From JBMNMS01 sp050953445 (GTDB lineage: Bacteria; Bacillota; Clostridia; Peptostreptococcales; Anaerovoracaceae), in the NCBI GenBank assembly GCA_050953445.1, contig JBMNMS010000001.1, positions 124,001 through 188,000 on the forward strand: a DNA stretch of 64,000 nt. Reading direction: 5' to 3'. Numbering within the stretch: position 1 is the first letter of the stretch; the number at the start of each line of letters is the position of its first letter. Under the pieces are notes generated by a model. The model was not told the DNA's origin. It did no database searches and saw only the letters and a list, made by a program, of their open reading frames with translations. A program made the position numbers and the translations under genes. Positions 61,001 to 62,600 of the stretch are shown here, one piece after another.

Positions 61001-61886
61001 TAAGTGGTGTGAATATTCCATTTGAAATAGTGCCTATTGAAATAGAAGAACAATCAAAGGAATCGTAGTCTTTAATCTTTGCAAAATAATAATTATCCTT
61101 TTCAGCATTAAACACATAAAAGGCTTCCTGCTGTTCCATGCTAAGGTGTGCCACTGCCTCTGTCCCCAGCGTATATGCTATCGGTTCATTGGATGGCTCT
61201 CCTCCCCCCATAGGCATCATCCCCATAGGATGCATTACCCCCATAGGTTCGTTAATACACAATCCTCCTTCATCTTCCGTAGCCGATTCCTCTTCTTCTT
61301 CTATTTCCTCCTTCACATCTCCTTCCCCGTTATCATCGTCTTCTTCATTCCCTTCCATTCTATCGCCGTCCTCATCTCCCTTGCCGCATTCCTCGTCATT
61401 AGCACTAACATCGACGCTGCTTTCTTCATTTCCATCAGCTTCATTATCGACTTCTTCATCTATTTCTTCGCCAATTATTGCGATGGTCTCTTCATCATTG
61501 TCACTTTCTTCACCATCATTTTCATCTTCTGCATCAGGTGAATTCTGGGAGGTTTCTTCACCATCTGCCTGTGGTTCATTGTCTATTACGGGATCGATGT
61601 CAGAAAAATCGATATCCAACTCAATAGGCTCACCAGAAGGCTCACCAAAAATCTCAGAGCCCCCCTGACCTAATTGTAAACCGGAATTCTGACTTTCCGG
61701 TTCTTCGTATTCTGTTGTGGGGAGATCTTCTTGAGCACCGTCCTCCGGTTCTACATAATCTTCAATTTCCATTGGCGGATTTTGCAACCCTTCCTCTGCA
61801 AAAATTGGGCTCATATTAACCGACATGGAAAATACCATTGTCAAAGATAAAATGGATGCCAAGATCCTTTTACTTGCAGTTTTCAT
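34032..61886 (-). CDS. 9,284-residue giant secreted multidomain protein ending in a type-I dockerin
   Basis: One uninterrupted frame of 27.9 kb, about 1 MDa. The start at 61886 (MKTASKRI) follows GGGGGGAATCAAA and opens a signal peptide (1-31). Map by residue: acidic Glu/Asp linker ~35-210; Ig-like and chitobiase-like repeats ('TVYFTTDGSTPD', 'TIFYTLDGTDPK') ~280-800; FN3-like and Ig-like ('PGERVSFYKKG') arrays ~1,100-3,950, FN3 units recurring as Y-x-I-Y-R ... D-x-x-GNES; PKD ('YKWEFGDGKS') ~4,003-4,096 then CARDB-type, macroglobulin-like, NEW3-like and carboxypeptidase-regulatory-like modules; a second copy of this series from ~5,880; an alpha-helical block ~7,565-8,284; Ig-like and regulatory-like modules; two helical repeats (~9,000-9,120); dockerin at the end. 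No catalytic domain recognised. First gene of the 36.5-kb cluster. Likely a surface fibre or adhesin-like scaffold. Confidence 0.92.
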   Translation of the reverse strand: MKTASKRILASILSLTMVFSMSVNMSPIFAEEGLQNPPMEIEDYVEPEDGAQEDLPTTEYEEPESQNSGLQLGQGGSEIFGEPSGEPIELDIDFSDIDPVIDNEPQADGEETSQNSPDAEDENDGEESDNDEETIAIIGEEIDEEVDNEADGNEESSVDVSANDEECGKGDEDGDRMEGNEEDDDNGEGDVKEEIEEEEESATEDEGGLCINEPMGVMHPMGMMPMGGGEPSNEPIAYTLGTEAVAHLSMEQQEAFYVFNAEKDNYYFAKIKDYDSFDCSSISIGTISNGIFTPLKFESQWGQEDCLEKAQDDMQLVVRVSYDYQLSGYKPYLDIFFTVVKITKPTSPVVNRSPGEVFANDLIDGNLELSIVAGEGMEIYRAPEESWDEAEFLGTGTYVYSKPMIPGSLFRISLYSKDPDTGLVSDTIDLVYYYISGPLSFVGDKATVTAVIEEHEELTYKFNGTAGITYGVSSSFEELRCLECRILDGITGKVFNNDQYGYPFYICGEAGSWQETGFIAVSTGTYLLSLKSYYDSGSATITLTKSIPAKPVMSTTAISHGTGHGKYYEEAVPIELATETVGADIYYKVDTNGSGSTGGEYVKYLGEFTIDKEAYLTAYAYKDGKGSIALYEDFNIITPDSPRITPEDTVQLLGKTVTISSQPGTTVYFTTDGSTPDKNSPNSFIVDEEGNIEGTNTAVITSSGLHIKAIAYDEKGLSSEVIERLYTVGIPRPIWENQNTSVAEGYQPVFSGSGEGTIFYTLDGTDPKTSDSKRVYTEGGIVISKNTRIRVVEEIGGEYSEEINAFIKMYSDRDISLGKAESGLINSSYIFYERFRIPMVAPGNYEIKLTGDELEKVELFGPGFYKHIGFGQYEGESIDYSCFPYSFTLTENDLYKNDGVLVINPMVSSSSDEDIDVYYTIEINVESPDITSYGEKTGDGSWNINLYTKKQDADIYYRHKNAEPGAPFIKYIGEAVNVANNGEIEAYVKDSEGEDGELISIKYPIANLQLNWLYYNMDGGESYNRFTGGELIEEDNYYIHAYKTDRYGIGHVDLYLDYGSTSVLLGGGLVSKNSYNFTTEDVHWVTSETLFNGNARLRAVAYDIHGNSQAYIANVVMKTAPLSPPADLANGEVGVGRIPLHWSAPIDTPEEGTINYEVFRGTTADTSSMEKIDSIAYNISSGSAPTVENPYVSYIPNDGGELFYFAVRAYLIEGRYSSFSNVISVNITDYKDTTAPEIGGLRLLHVPASPIVAEGSYIKIDKVNGYPYEIIIDEEVAIKSVNAQIRPYDEPEQWFAREVITDGQDYYTYPSHDNSGSVLADGRYVMKITAEDMAGNQGNYEVSYLVDTTSPDPVNIVSIQPLIGKIRLTFSSPSEDTDHYIVTGSCTEGGVTTYEMSDPIPAGEGEAVYDFIPLKVNGEYYFTIKAYDKAGNESQPKTSEDAYKMLPYQPSMDIEPEASRPKETLIITVSGFKPLEYISFYLDNKSVAFAWAQADEDGNAVINYEIPKATTGVHRYKAEGQTSGAKVIKAYTIGDYMPKVTAPATANAGDPILISVEDFGWVNSGGENKVDIYIDNVKQMADWNLSDTISAINQTGGPASGSKTYDLPYSISGRVEIRAEYIEDNRKTYSAYTTIQVEGATPSLMVGPEGYQAGQKVTLTAEGYKPGERVSFYKKGSYSTGNYADGNGKAVAEVTLASADEGVILFEAKGDDSGLKSHYLYTAETATLKITGPASVYEGANATFNISGIKPASSQMIQLYVNGALRVSSGVGSNQTEAEISHTFRTNLGETGRLLISVRTTKNSQEAFMYCQVKGQDGINPSLTAIADNYDAGTIVTLSASGFKANENIRFYVNNVALTGDVKSNGDGEASKEYQIPESPTFLVFSATGQTSGLTAAHSVSITGSLGLTGTASLKPGEQLEIVLAGDHTGDNCFAYLDGINISGDFEGGEESTTFKYILPHNTLIGSHKLVFTTSEGQKGEWNFTVVTPEVTISIDEITHIISFGGFVASEEIELWIDGSKKEDLVAVNGNATYEPQALFGPGTHRITAGGKISKRNATTAFVVADEVAAISLDKAAAKQGQFISVSLSGFNGSEKVQLYLDGRELPYEITLSSGSKTEEVMLPLNSAPSNQAELKAIGLSSGKIATTQLEILLAQPAVSVEATSGGEIEAGGSIDIDILDFPGNSVISFYLDSVKIPTEDITGTSTTDEDGSLSVKYTLPESLGSGSHILRASGGGMSKAVSFEAEAQSSVLHLKVGDKKATEGRNGQTLVITGNNYEDGTVSISFGNKVIAEAEIISGGSFEYSYLLENIDDGTYVVKINTSNSEEASASFRVDNTPPTRPIAEASSTVRTIRINWSQVPENDAHSYKLYRKKEQDVEWEIIKTYNIGNLSHTDYIGNGVDIGEIYDYGITSVDRLGNESTKSEVRIGLAQDTTPPNVSITNAGYNPRFKEGNHSFTVYASDNQSVETIVVSYREVEKDLSGNIVYGDEEIIWSKTYGVNTYYTEYSVSYYDSFSWEIAKNSPVDGEYELIIKAADFAGNQRIYTLACHIDTVKPEAPTGLMANGSAGSINLSWTPSESSDVIYYEIYMGDSEAAVEGMAEYTRKVGAVSNTTFEVSEEDTRYFRIRAIDGAGNFSDFTQIVWATASRDEVSPVMKYLSPSDGYATALGTLHLSFRAQDNFRVDKFIIEYKRIDEVDYTLLQEVAAAAAAIGAEQSGYYRWEIGGLGSGLYIIRVNAVDFSGNMSTVPMTATYRLDRTPPGVPSGINVEGVSGGIKVTWNAVTDEDLWGYYIYRQVQETPLPAYRYIGSVNKASALSFIDYNIEAGEAYKYAVASRDDLGNESERTESGEINAPGYTPSITQLINTTKPEEPLKIYAGNYLTIKASGFKPYEVVDMFIDYDDAQGATNISVLSKVTDALGGLTINWRYVVGTSPGEHKIGLKGGSSKGFCEISFTTESPVPSDLPDRPSVVNVENTGVLSIKVSGYQVSGAGGYNIIRKATKTLEGEEGEPVPIATGIRSNTYIDLTVENGVEYEYTVETTDSFGNVGGSEISPVITPIPDEEKPALSLASNRDGNTVKLLALVSDNIGVTQVEFFFKAQVGEYEKIGETINPDTARGKTKTVSLDWDTSALDDGTYVVKVIATDRSGNSIDKTIEVVVRSGAVAYEGQLTAHAGALRVKLSWESSADPEVSVYKIYRKDSLNGNDWSEPKAVISTSLLSYTDRGFEPDSVNKYYKYGISTLDTFGNESDIVWMADYIVPNADNEDPVISGFSPMSGTTINKVANISVLATDNVGVAKIELFRENEGGADILIGTSLAGSTGFGTIPFDTRGLLDGRIGLKAKAYDSTENVASKGVSYVIDNTPPPVPVLKAEGAELSLVLTIQSGGAASDFSHYNIYRSETENGTYSFIASVKSSAYTDKNALTAGNWYYVTAVDTVGNESAASQKKFATPQGDSTPPVVKELLPLSEAPLRGTVNLMATATDNVKVTEICFEIRPEGSTEWILLALIKNPVSGKASYNWNTVAETSGTQTYPDGIYEIRAAAYDEAGNVGYKTDTYTISNDPPAPPTGLEILSRQWQLVISFNAVGGSDFAYYNIYRKESEAAAFGEPVARTTSNVYVDKGLNPENTYYYRITVVNDLGRESNGIESQGHSPEHQSTKPIIREIRSSKSFYFGGVLELETLVEDEVGVSNIVYEYRKEGANENDPWHPIATVTGDDIKKKKLNLTSYEGFEEYLWSGEATWDNTSGLDPGDYVVRITVQNMGGQDNFSRQTKSFRLIKDNIEELPEITVYDPRTGGSLELLMELPVVTDEDKAPMDYFTVYRSHISGFTPDESNKVKDKVWGNYEDANLENNVTYYYRVTMTDVAGNVSSSTSAQLAGVPTAVSGLTIENPAAISVTPDQPVIGRENAVSAQVVNGGYAPVDGKVIFEYRVGNTGYWTEIGEKSFSRLAGNRATTVSIGWIPDENMVSDTEIQIQATVQKTDDTVELEGKAKSQIQSFNLNEAPEAMITVKDGDEPIGETVSTGRVLTFSANGSKDFGSGYIGEYKWEFGDGKSLTGKNVSYGYVSPGKYVLKLTVTDNLGAKTTETRNIEITDNRPDLIVESITWNPEDPNENDVVTIRATIGNKGKGPSNLGFLVGFYLDNKYMGYSKVADGTIIPVGGSVDVTYTWVASPGSHVVTVKANDILDNLKEINKNNNSLTRSLSSTQVDFADIVVTDISWLGEEEGRRVFNSEEAFQYTAKVKNIGERDVTEPFFAYLYVDDEYVTKAQVGRLDKNQEREVTFVAKPVRGSHLIKVAADVTDPVHIELDKINNVYEKETPVFDVEYPKITIDSIDWEPKETTFSQGTSLMFSVKLTNISVFPVVDSFKVDLSIGGLSFRNVTINGMSAGETKTVTGRWQVIEPIEEADGTKKPFSLKVTVDKERMVLEEALEEVETLPSFNIIYPDLNITNVGPPSTGSYGTPMTFMVSVGNESMATVFTPFTVGLYARKYVEGRPEEDVDKDWKQVAGYNLQGLRGYSTSVVPLTYTPKEAGKFEYKIVADTYNAIRQQPVRPERPRKRVWITLPIEVGHQLIMETSPNKRMADDDFLAVLYSSADHYIDVEAKFYDSSNRSKLLGPDDDVSASYTLNLGEQVIRQGELQYIGGVFRGQIALGFLTSNTYTLTIEGGESGRPALSEIVNIRVVENTIANVSVDKESYRLGEEVRITGNFTYQDGSPFADQLVVLDLMLLPELNEPRIGRDERGNEVIYRYQGEHIRFLKTDEYGNFSYNFYPRYGEAGKWNVAVFALQRLLGNAATTTFDVKGMVAEPSNLELTAVKNSRFSKTITIKNAALAGDNALTGLTAKIMPVGENNIVATIDSSGMLKTLLPGQSTSVIVDFNAPLEADDTAYFKVEVTASDGTKAVSNIKLNLRPATPIPITDPKGVMVGLNPGSEIVKTIKITNKGLGAMNGIRLEQPSTIPWISASNLSKVNLMPKESATFDVIFAPGETVSLGQYQDKVMVTNGSYSAVVTVAAEISSANRGDISFIVSDDTGSRVVNAEVSLIGKEPYTYQEGGQTKTYYQTFAGRTNTEGVVTLTDKPLGEYSYSITASGRKKLTGQCSIMPGANLAPLEVEMESLPVQIEWTVIPTTIQDEYEIKLELEFGVKIPKPNFGFVPPWINIPKEVQGPMIVEAQIINTGLVALTDVTAQVVREKGTDTGISIIGGGYIGEIPAHGSVRLQLQVQPGQYLLPYSNAPNFIRLKANYVSFDPDTGLPVDPPEVIEAKLPLYNPSDTPVSVTVKPLDGSPATTEEFKLPEGQLAEIDYLLPPPAPPATDDETGGGSVYEIVKLSLNQTATIERQAFDATLRVSNGYPSYALQNVNVRVVLTDENGVEISPSDYVLKSDGVIGIESLDGTSSLGAGKSLTGKWQIIPMKGLGGDDPEVGKKYYAKAIITYYVNGKFVETSTEGVEITIYPQPQVTLNYYVPHKILSGVPFKLGVTATNNGSGWARNLSIDSGKIEVTTNQSGLLTEFEIIGGSWGSASTGGGFKLSLGDIEPGESVSGYWLVRWKMYESGEGDKPYEGEFKKFTASLSHKTYDGVELDSLIVDVTTEIIGRDGLLPDPETGETLSLINEGYTGFPNYLINLKTGQKTAIHVPDNSEVTVPLSDDTNMIRLKVPKPGFTLGESSVRYQVIMLPDERISSSLASVKRYLTDNPQDEGVTLSINNYWRDYGYIYIIDEIPKKSDGSGFVDPVWYEVEYGTGIVINAVEYGRSYTEEGDDEPGIAYYDIGVQPNPGDTISVRALLENKGKYTMEKISVLFEAEKDGKTVTIGRSNIINEIIAGEEIYVYQQFVTQGLEEEYDIQVSGKWILRAWLMEEDEKNQFIKKEAQLIINAPPIAMTADLVTLAGEVAHFDASKSYDPDGYIVNYLWEFGDGHSANGLTVNHVYLEGGSKKAYLTVTDNNLTSSTLEFLVNVEDKRADLRIREVKFYKNGVEVSQNSLNQGDEVTVRAEIYNEPNTAWWENESPEKHSVAVNSKFYVGFYVDYKYKGYKVFDGDNNPIDVNGSAFIEFDWKVPAGSHIVSVIANDIGKMVEERNHDNNRLDVQVGAGQVYFPDLVAIEDSFTVDLDDDVGYRSSVGLSVDVLNSGDAHGEAFKVSFFANGKLIASKMVEGGLNPGDQTTVYSSFKPTSGGVYKFEVMVDGPTNYVIESNETNNRLTLTKEIRMVYPDLSLKDMKLTPSSGILTGSDPVVVTLKLHNKGCNIKDDVIDINFYADRKYLGTVKKESINRGETVPVSFIWKNPVEGGRTITARVNERGSIVESDITNNEVSASFDGSITTELPGLKIVAIVTEGEVSLGSDVNTVITLINDGEAPTDRDFTLTLYANGIKVGEKLVTTIINPGQTINVTMDSWKAEIKPTGKYILKAYADSGMKMRLKNRDNAALNGSLTVTGGYEFDIDSTQAITKNGTALFAVSLIHTDRNWLKIHDAQVTYKVLNSESQVMKQGELEYNQLTGTYKGSVKFDNLSIGQYTVAFEAKSGLELLATEERTLACVQDFDISINTVNEGGSPVSQYGAGEKIRITGKVGGIGVSGTKALIRIIGEEEWRTVVDCDEAGNFSHEFILPADFGGSYTVKATSNVGGVSKVSESKVFTVEGIFVNLPSKVTIVQGKSINLEGTIVNVGTMQANSIGIGELTPVNSGLNLSAISLGATSLDIGENAKVTLSIEAEAGVDPGNYEYEFTTSYNANGNKTRKQKIEITVVEAVAVMDVTVLSNRETDGSPAKKEIAASVRPGEGVSQVVRIVNKGTKDIENLRVTTREELPFVSITTGGTEKIRPLSDGLSIRDKDAKATISLYIAPGSYVQEGIYEDELILMADGIDTVRIPVSIYVGAENQGTVIFEVRNEKQTALEGVRVEVFGPEHEEGQVVPARMIAGETDENGQVRFDNIPAGLYTLSVSGEGITPYVATVDVAAMVNLKEQIITVKKMAYVFDFNSDLVMNADGTAITAGNYAGALYQMENNDYAAGKTGIIANFPGDEAEFYYLSSMVRGGVAVTNPSANNTPIMGLTVRVDESDTGLPEGTFLLNTPVGRVGSRELGALNPSDIKDINWMAYTDNFYYEAELGEIDENGQFEVILPEEVGINNVQAWISEVDYFGSGSLKMISYDEENNRGVFTTNLKNENGDYVHPLNAVPKYIDETEFRFTLRLEGSALENEESVHYSCDIPVLVRYLPAKSYLDGDDSEITRMTKEYKGLFAGTTVKEQKNFSRSFIGSLSDGGNQPERMGEALSDFGFAHDVAMEKQSTRLNFSLKNPSNSDFMNNIKITLRVADGKPRSDGSLGEGLNIITGLMDPQILIRRNTSESTVEFDRGTGVLTLNKLGPNEEIKIDFNVIPPEGLNSFYRDALDYMDEYKDLFGDMKLDVAEIFSWLEYSFEVSGMEGEEGELYEGMTAVRSQKISPPPKVYISYEITPAHLADSYKLRVNVTNIGDGPAYGLVVAAPNIPTPGNVAEIWDVYSKKYGNQDGPEMLIGDVEAGETTYGEFTIYAPAIGDWTKLPGLAVRTGKIGNVVVAPLSIQRYDSKTYVNALDDIIKELELMGQNIDGAINKIGEGLVEGIMDTDNYFTHVIAAESITYGLDAIAGLANVLGTVAGWKDTYEGLEKALSKMNIEVESLKEDLIKLTPQEQKILGLESKTFRTAVKDFKDLVNEVGALQLSLDIMSETIANINWEEIFTFFNDQLGNAINAMKAAGSYRELEGYKKYVESSHAYAKMAAAEAEKAAKAGNDEDRARYLDLATTYNIQAAEDMEKARDLYDELYRIAPSDARMELNKLHTQGQNIAGKNIAFASASIAAASKARALDTVAGKLRVMIDSNETTQIFAKLGADITFTQFLGVDTATVVEVLDAVNEHGILSKEGATAIISAFDKATFKIGEVVDALAAISDASQVFEIADAAPAWVKKIGNLPRQAAATDYSSRELMDLLESTLGGRQDVDGNTDAYLARFYHEVEACSSNKDKVKLLVEYAVFAMNVPVVESDRFHQVYNDLVDKSKGGLVDPLKAYRIADIESTRYMELNGISNNAKEVLLGTIELLEGYKSQPIPHTSYYPAEVLLQYVKNLNQQLEFIYATGRDEDGEPILLPKGRMGRYRDIWIYRGDDEDLVPGVLQFGDLYRAYGNLNSALATGYGNVADRWNLNFMKNIIASNAIMGAALAFGSGSAVAGASLAGSVAGAVGDAVVGPWQDSLDTADKTTAGLVANSIANVYLNSGFAAAKQYDVAASIVSVFDAVDRWKKIDPPIPVTVMGIDMMDIEVEDGVDFGFGKAVITVRNDHTGPVYISPRIMIVDGYGILDSDALRRELVYPGEARTFTANLAAPKATLRDPAGFNLYVSFELAEPESMSIAGLHGPYVKHFATGNSETIKALRNRNEHSIPRSGFLGGDDNPKSVSATVKTESGMKEMRIFLATLEGSGIRMTVEGDGQFETRSIVNDGDLMVIKNPAGTYSITVEGTDEEDYFTLQVVQLPADGIVFDATTPYGMKAKRTEDEESQIISTEVKVYETSGLGDLIDVDFEKVYLKNSEGEEVTADISHRVYPGFESGFGVSAGSGKTFIVEVTLAKDLPEGNYTLGLKTKVRGSRAPSALMDRASWEEDDENSYSKLMDVNIKVEEMEDIPLPTEVSYSLKNGLITVTGIMEQGRLAVLFVDDVAANIFIPDSFGSFRGTYQLKPREESYKVYMKGADYNANYSEGKTSTRTLSAPLPVEELGPVVRLITPADGAEVSNEITKITFTVTDILGSVEEDDVSLKLDGVDVSDELYVDHKGRYNYNLKGNLENGGHAIDISAKNDRGYRTTLSTSFNTDGQPIVTFTVKLGEDGGAAEGAKIAIIGTGKTAIVDSAGRAKIGLNNGEYSYSVVLAGYGAVIGEFTVDGNTVVPTIVLQEAKDVTFTVKDDETDEAVSDATITVITSEDKVISATTSEGGKATFGLEGGDYSFTVSANGYLTSELREFSVSGEDINLDVKLIGLAKVAADEFRQLHEEALDLDTETVTIGDEGKVDEALSAYDQLTEEVKGRLSEEKIKLDGLKAKIGDLKDVAAAAGFKTDHQIILSKAVEDVAKEDKPLLDAALSDFEELSDGAKAKLIDEKAHLDALYVKLKSLGFELKGSVRLEGRKDGRHGGVTVKLLKDGVAVATAVTDASGGYEFPVVFEGNYSLSIEMTSYLGYVKNNLAMDDDKDFGEVILKGGDIDGDGMVKIDDLLVLLGLYLTETNSPADIDGDGLIKIDDLIIVLNNYLKSRTVEN
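34035..34208 (-). other. type-I dockerin domain at the C-terminus of the giant protein
   Basis: Two 22-24-residue EF-hand-like repeats with full calcium loops: 'DIDGDGMVKIDDLLVLLGLY' and 'DIDGDGLIKIDDLIIVLNNY'. Loop positions 1, 3, 5 and 12 are Asp in both. Positions 10-11, which decide cohesin specificity in cellulosomal dockerins, are Ile-Asp in both halves, so the domain is nearly two-fold symmetric. Dockerins bind cohesins tightly in the presence of calcium. Confidence 0.9.
41000..44250 (-). repeat. super-module copy B in the giant protein (PKD, CARDB series, macroglobulin-like, NEW3-like, regulatory-like)
   Basis: This stretch encodes PKD ('YLWEFGDGHS'), CARDB-type repeats ('FYVDYKYKGY', 'GSHIVSVIANDI', 'NHDNNRL'), a beta domain ('KQGELEYNQLTGTYKG') and a closing domain ('ENQGTVIFEVRN'). 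The same domains in the same order occur at 46530-49880, with recognisable residue matches. Confidence 0.75.
46530..49880 (-). repeat. super-module copy A in the giant protein
   Basis: Encodes PKD ('YKWEFGDGKS'), CARDB-type repeats ('FYLDNKYMGY', 'GSHVVTVKANDI', 'NKNNNSL'), a beta domain ('RQGELQYIGGVFRG') and a closing domain ('ANRGDISFIVSD'). Matches copy B at 41000-44250; protein-level divergence is high, so the duplication is old. Confidence 0.75.
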
Positions 61887-61950
61887 TTTGATTCCCCCCA
61901 CTACTCAAAAAAACAAATACAAAAATGACGACACTATCGCCTTCATAAAA

Positions 61951-62026
61951 ATTATACTTATTAAAGCAAAAAAAAGTATCACCCGAAAATGGTGATATTG
62001 CTTAAATCAATGGTGATAACGTCACC
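61951..62026 (-). promoter_or_regulatory. promoter of the giant gene with LuxR-box-like dyads
   Basis: A minus-strand TATAAT lies at 61951-61956, about 65 nt before the ATG, without a consensus -35. Upstream is a dyad TATCACC-N7-GGTGATA (61977-61997), centred about 43 bp before the expected start, and a second dyad GGTGAT-N3-GTCACC (62012-62026). The direct repeat AATGGTGATA (61988-61997 and 62009-62018) has a 21-bp period, two helical turns. This is the layout of an activator-dependent promoter. Confidence 0.65.
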
Positions 62027-62037
62027 CCCACAACATA

Positions 62038-62532
62038 CTACTGCATTAAACAGACCCCTGTCTCATACCTTAATCTCTCTCCAAATTCCTTCATCTCACT
62101 TTCAGACAGGATGAATCCCAATATTTTCACTTCCTTTCCCACACCGCTTTTCCCATATACTACGGTTAACATGCCGCCATTATATATGACTGCCCCTAAA
62201 ATCTCCTTTTCAGGCTCAAAGAATACCACCTTGTCGCAAAGCAACATACCAAAGGAGGATAAATATATATCGACCTTATCATTATTGTGGGTCTCTGCTG
62301 AGGTTAAATGAAAAAGAGGGTTATCAACTATTAACTTTGCCCTGCCAATATCGTGAACATACCGGCAAAACAACCTTATAAAGCATATGTCTATCACGCT
62401 CGCAGCCAGAACCATCGCTGTTAATTCCCAATAACCCTCATAGGCTAAAAGATATATGAGCATGAATACGCAAAGAGTTGCCATCAAACAGCTTACGCTT
62501 AGAATTTTGATCTGAAACATAATCCTTTTCAT
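62038..62532 (-). CDS. small membrane protein upstream of the giant gene
   Basis: A 164-residue protein, not recognised. Two membrane helices (about 8-30 and 37-55) are followed by a ~105-residue cytosolic part of mixed strands ('KVDIYLSSFGMLLCDKVVFF', 'GAVIYNGGMLTVVYGKSGVG', 'EFGERLRYETGV'), resembling PH/bPH-like small domains, though this is only a guess. AGGAGGAA ribosome site. It lies between the LuxR-type regulator (68-nt gap) and the giant gene (150-nt gap), so it may be a sensor partner or assembly factor. Confidence 0.8.
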   Translation of the reverse strand: MKRIMFQIKILSVSCLMATLCVFMLIYLLAYEGYWELTAMVLAASVIDICFIRLFCRYVHDIGRAKLIVDNPLFHLTSAETHNNDKVDIYLSSFGMLLCDKVVFFEPEKEILGAVIYNGGMLTVVYGKSGVGKEVKILGFILSESEMKEFGERLRYETGVCLMQ

Positions 62533-62600
62533 AATATTCCTCCTGCAGGAACACTATCATTACTAAGGAACTACTATATGCTACTGTTATTAAATATACA

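Noticed and set aside
34984..61668. Many plus-strand open frames opposite the giant gene (for example 39745-40215, 41371-41688, 49702-50142, 61138-61668)
   Set aside because: All are mirror images of repetitive or acidic coding sequence (low-complexity Ser/Pro/Leu products) without ribosome sites; the minus frame is continuous with real domains.
25366..61886. Mobile element or CRISPR array within the repetitive 36-kb region
   Set aside because: The repetition is protein-domain repetition in a continuous frame; no transposase, terminal repeats or regular spacer pattern is present.
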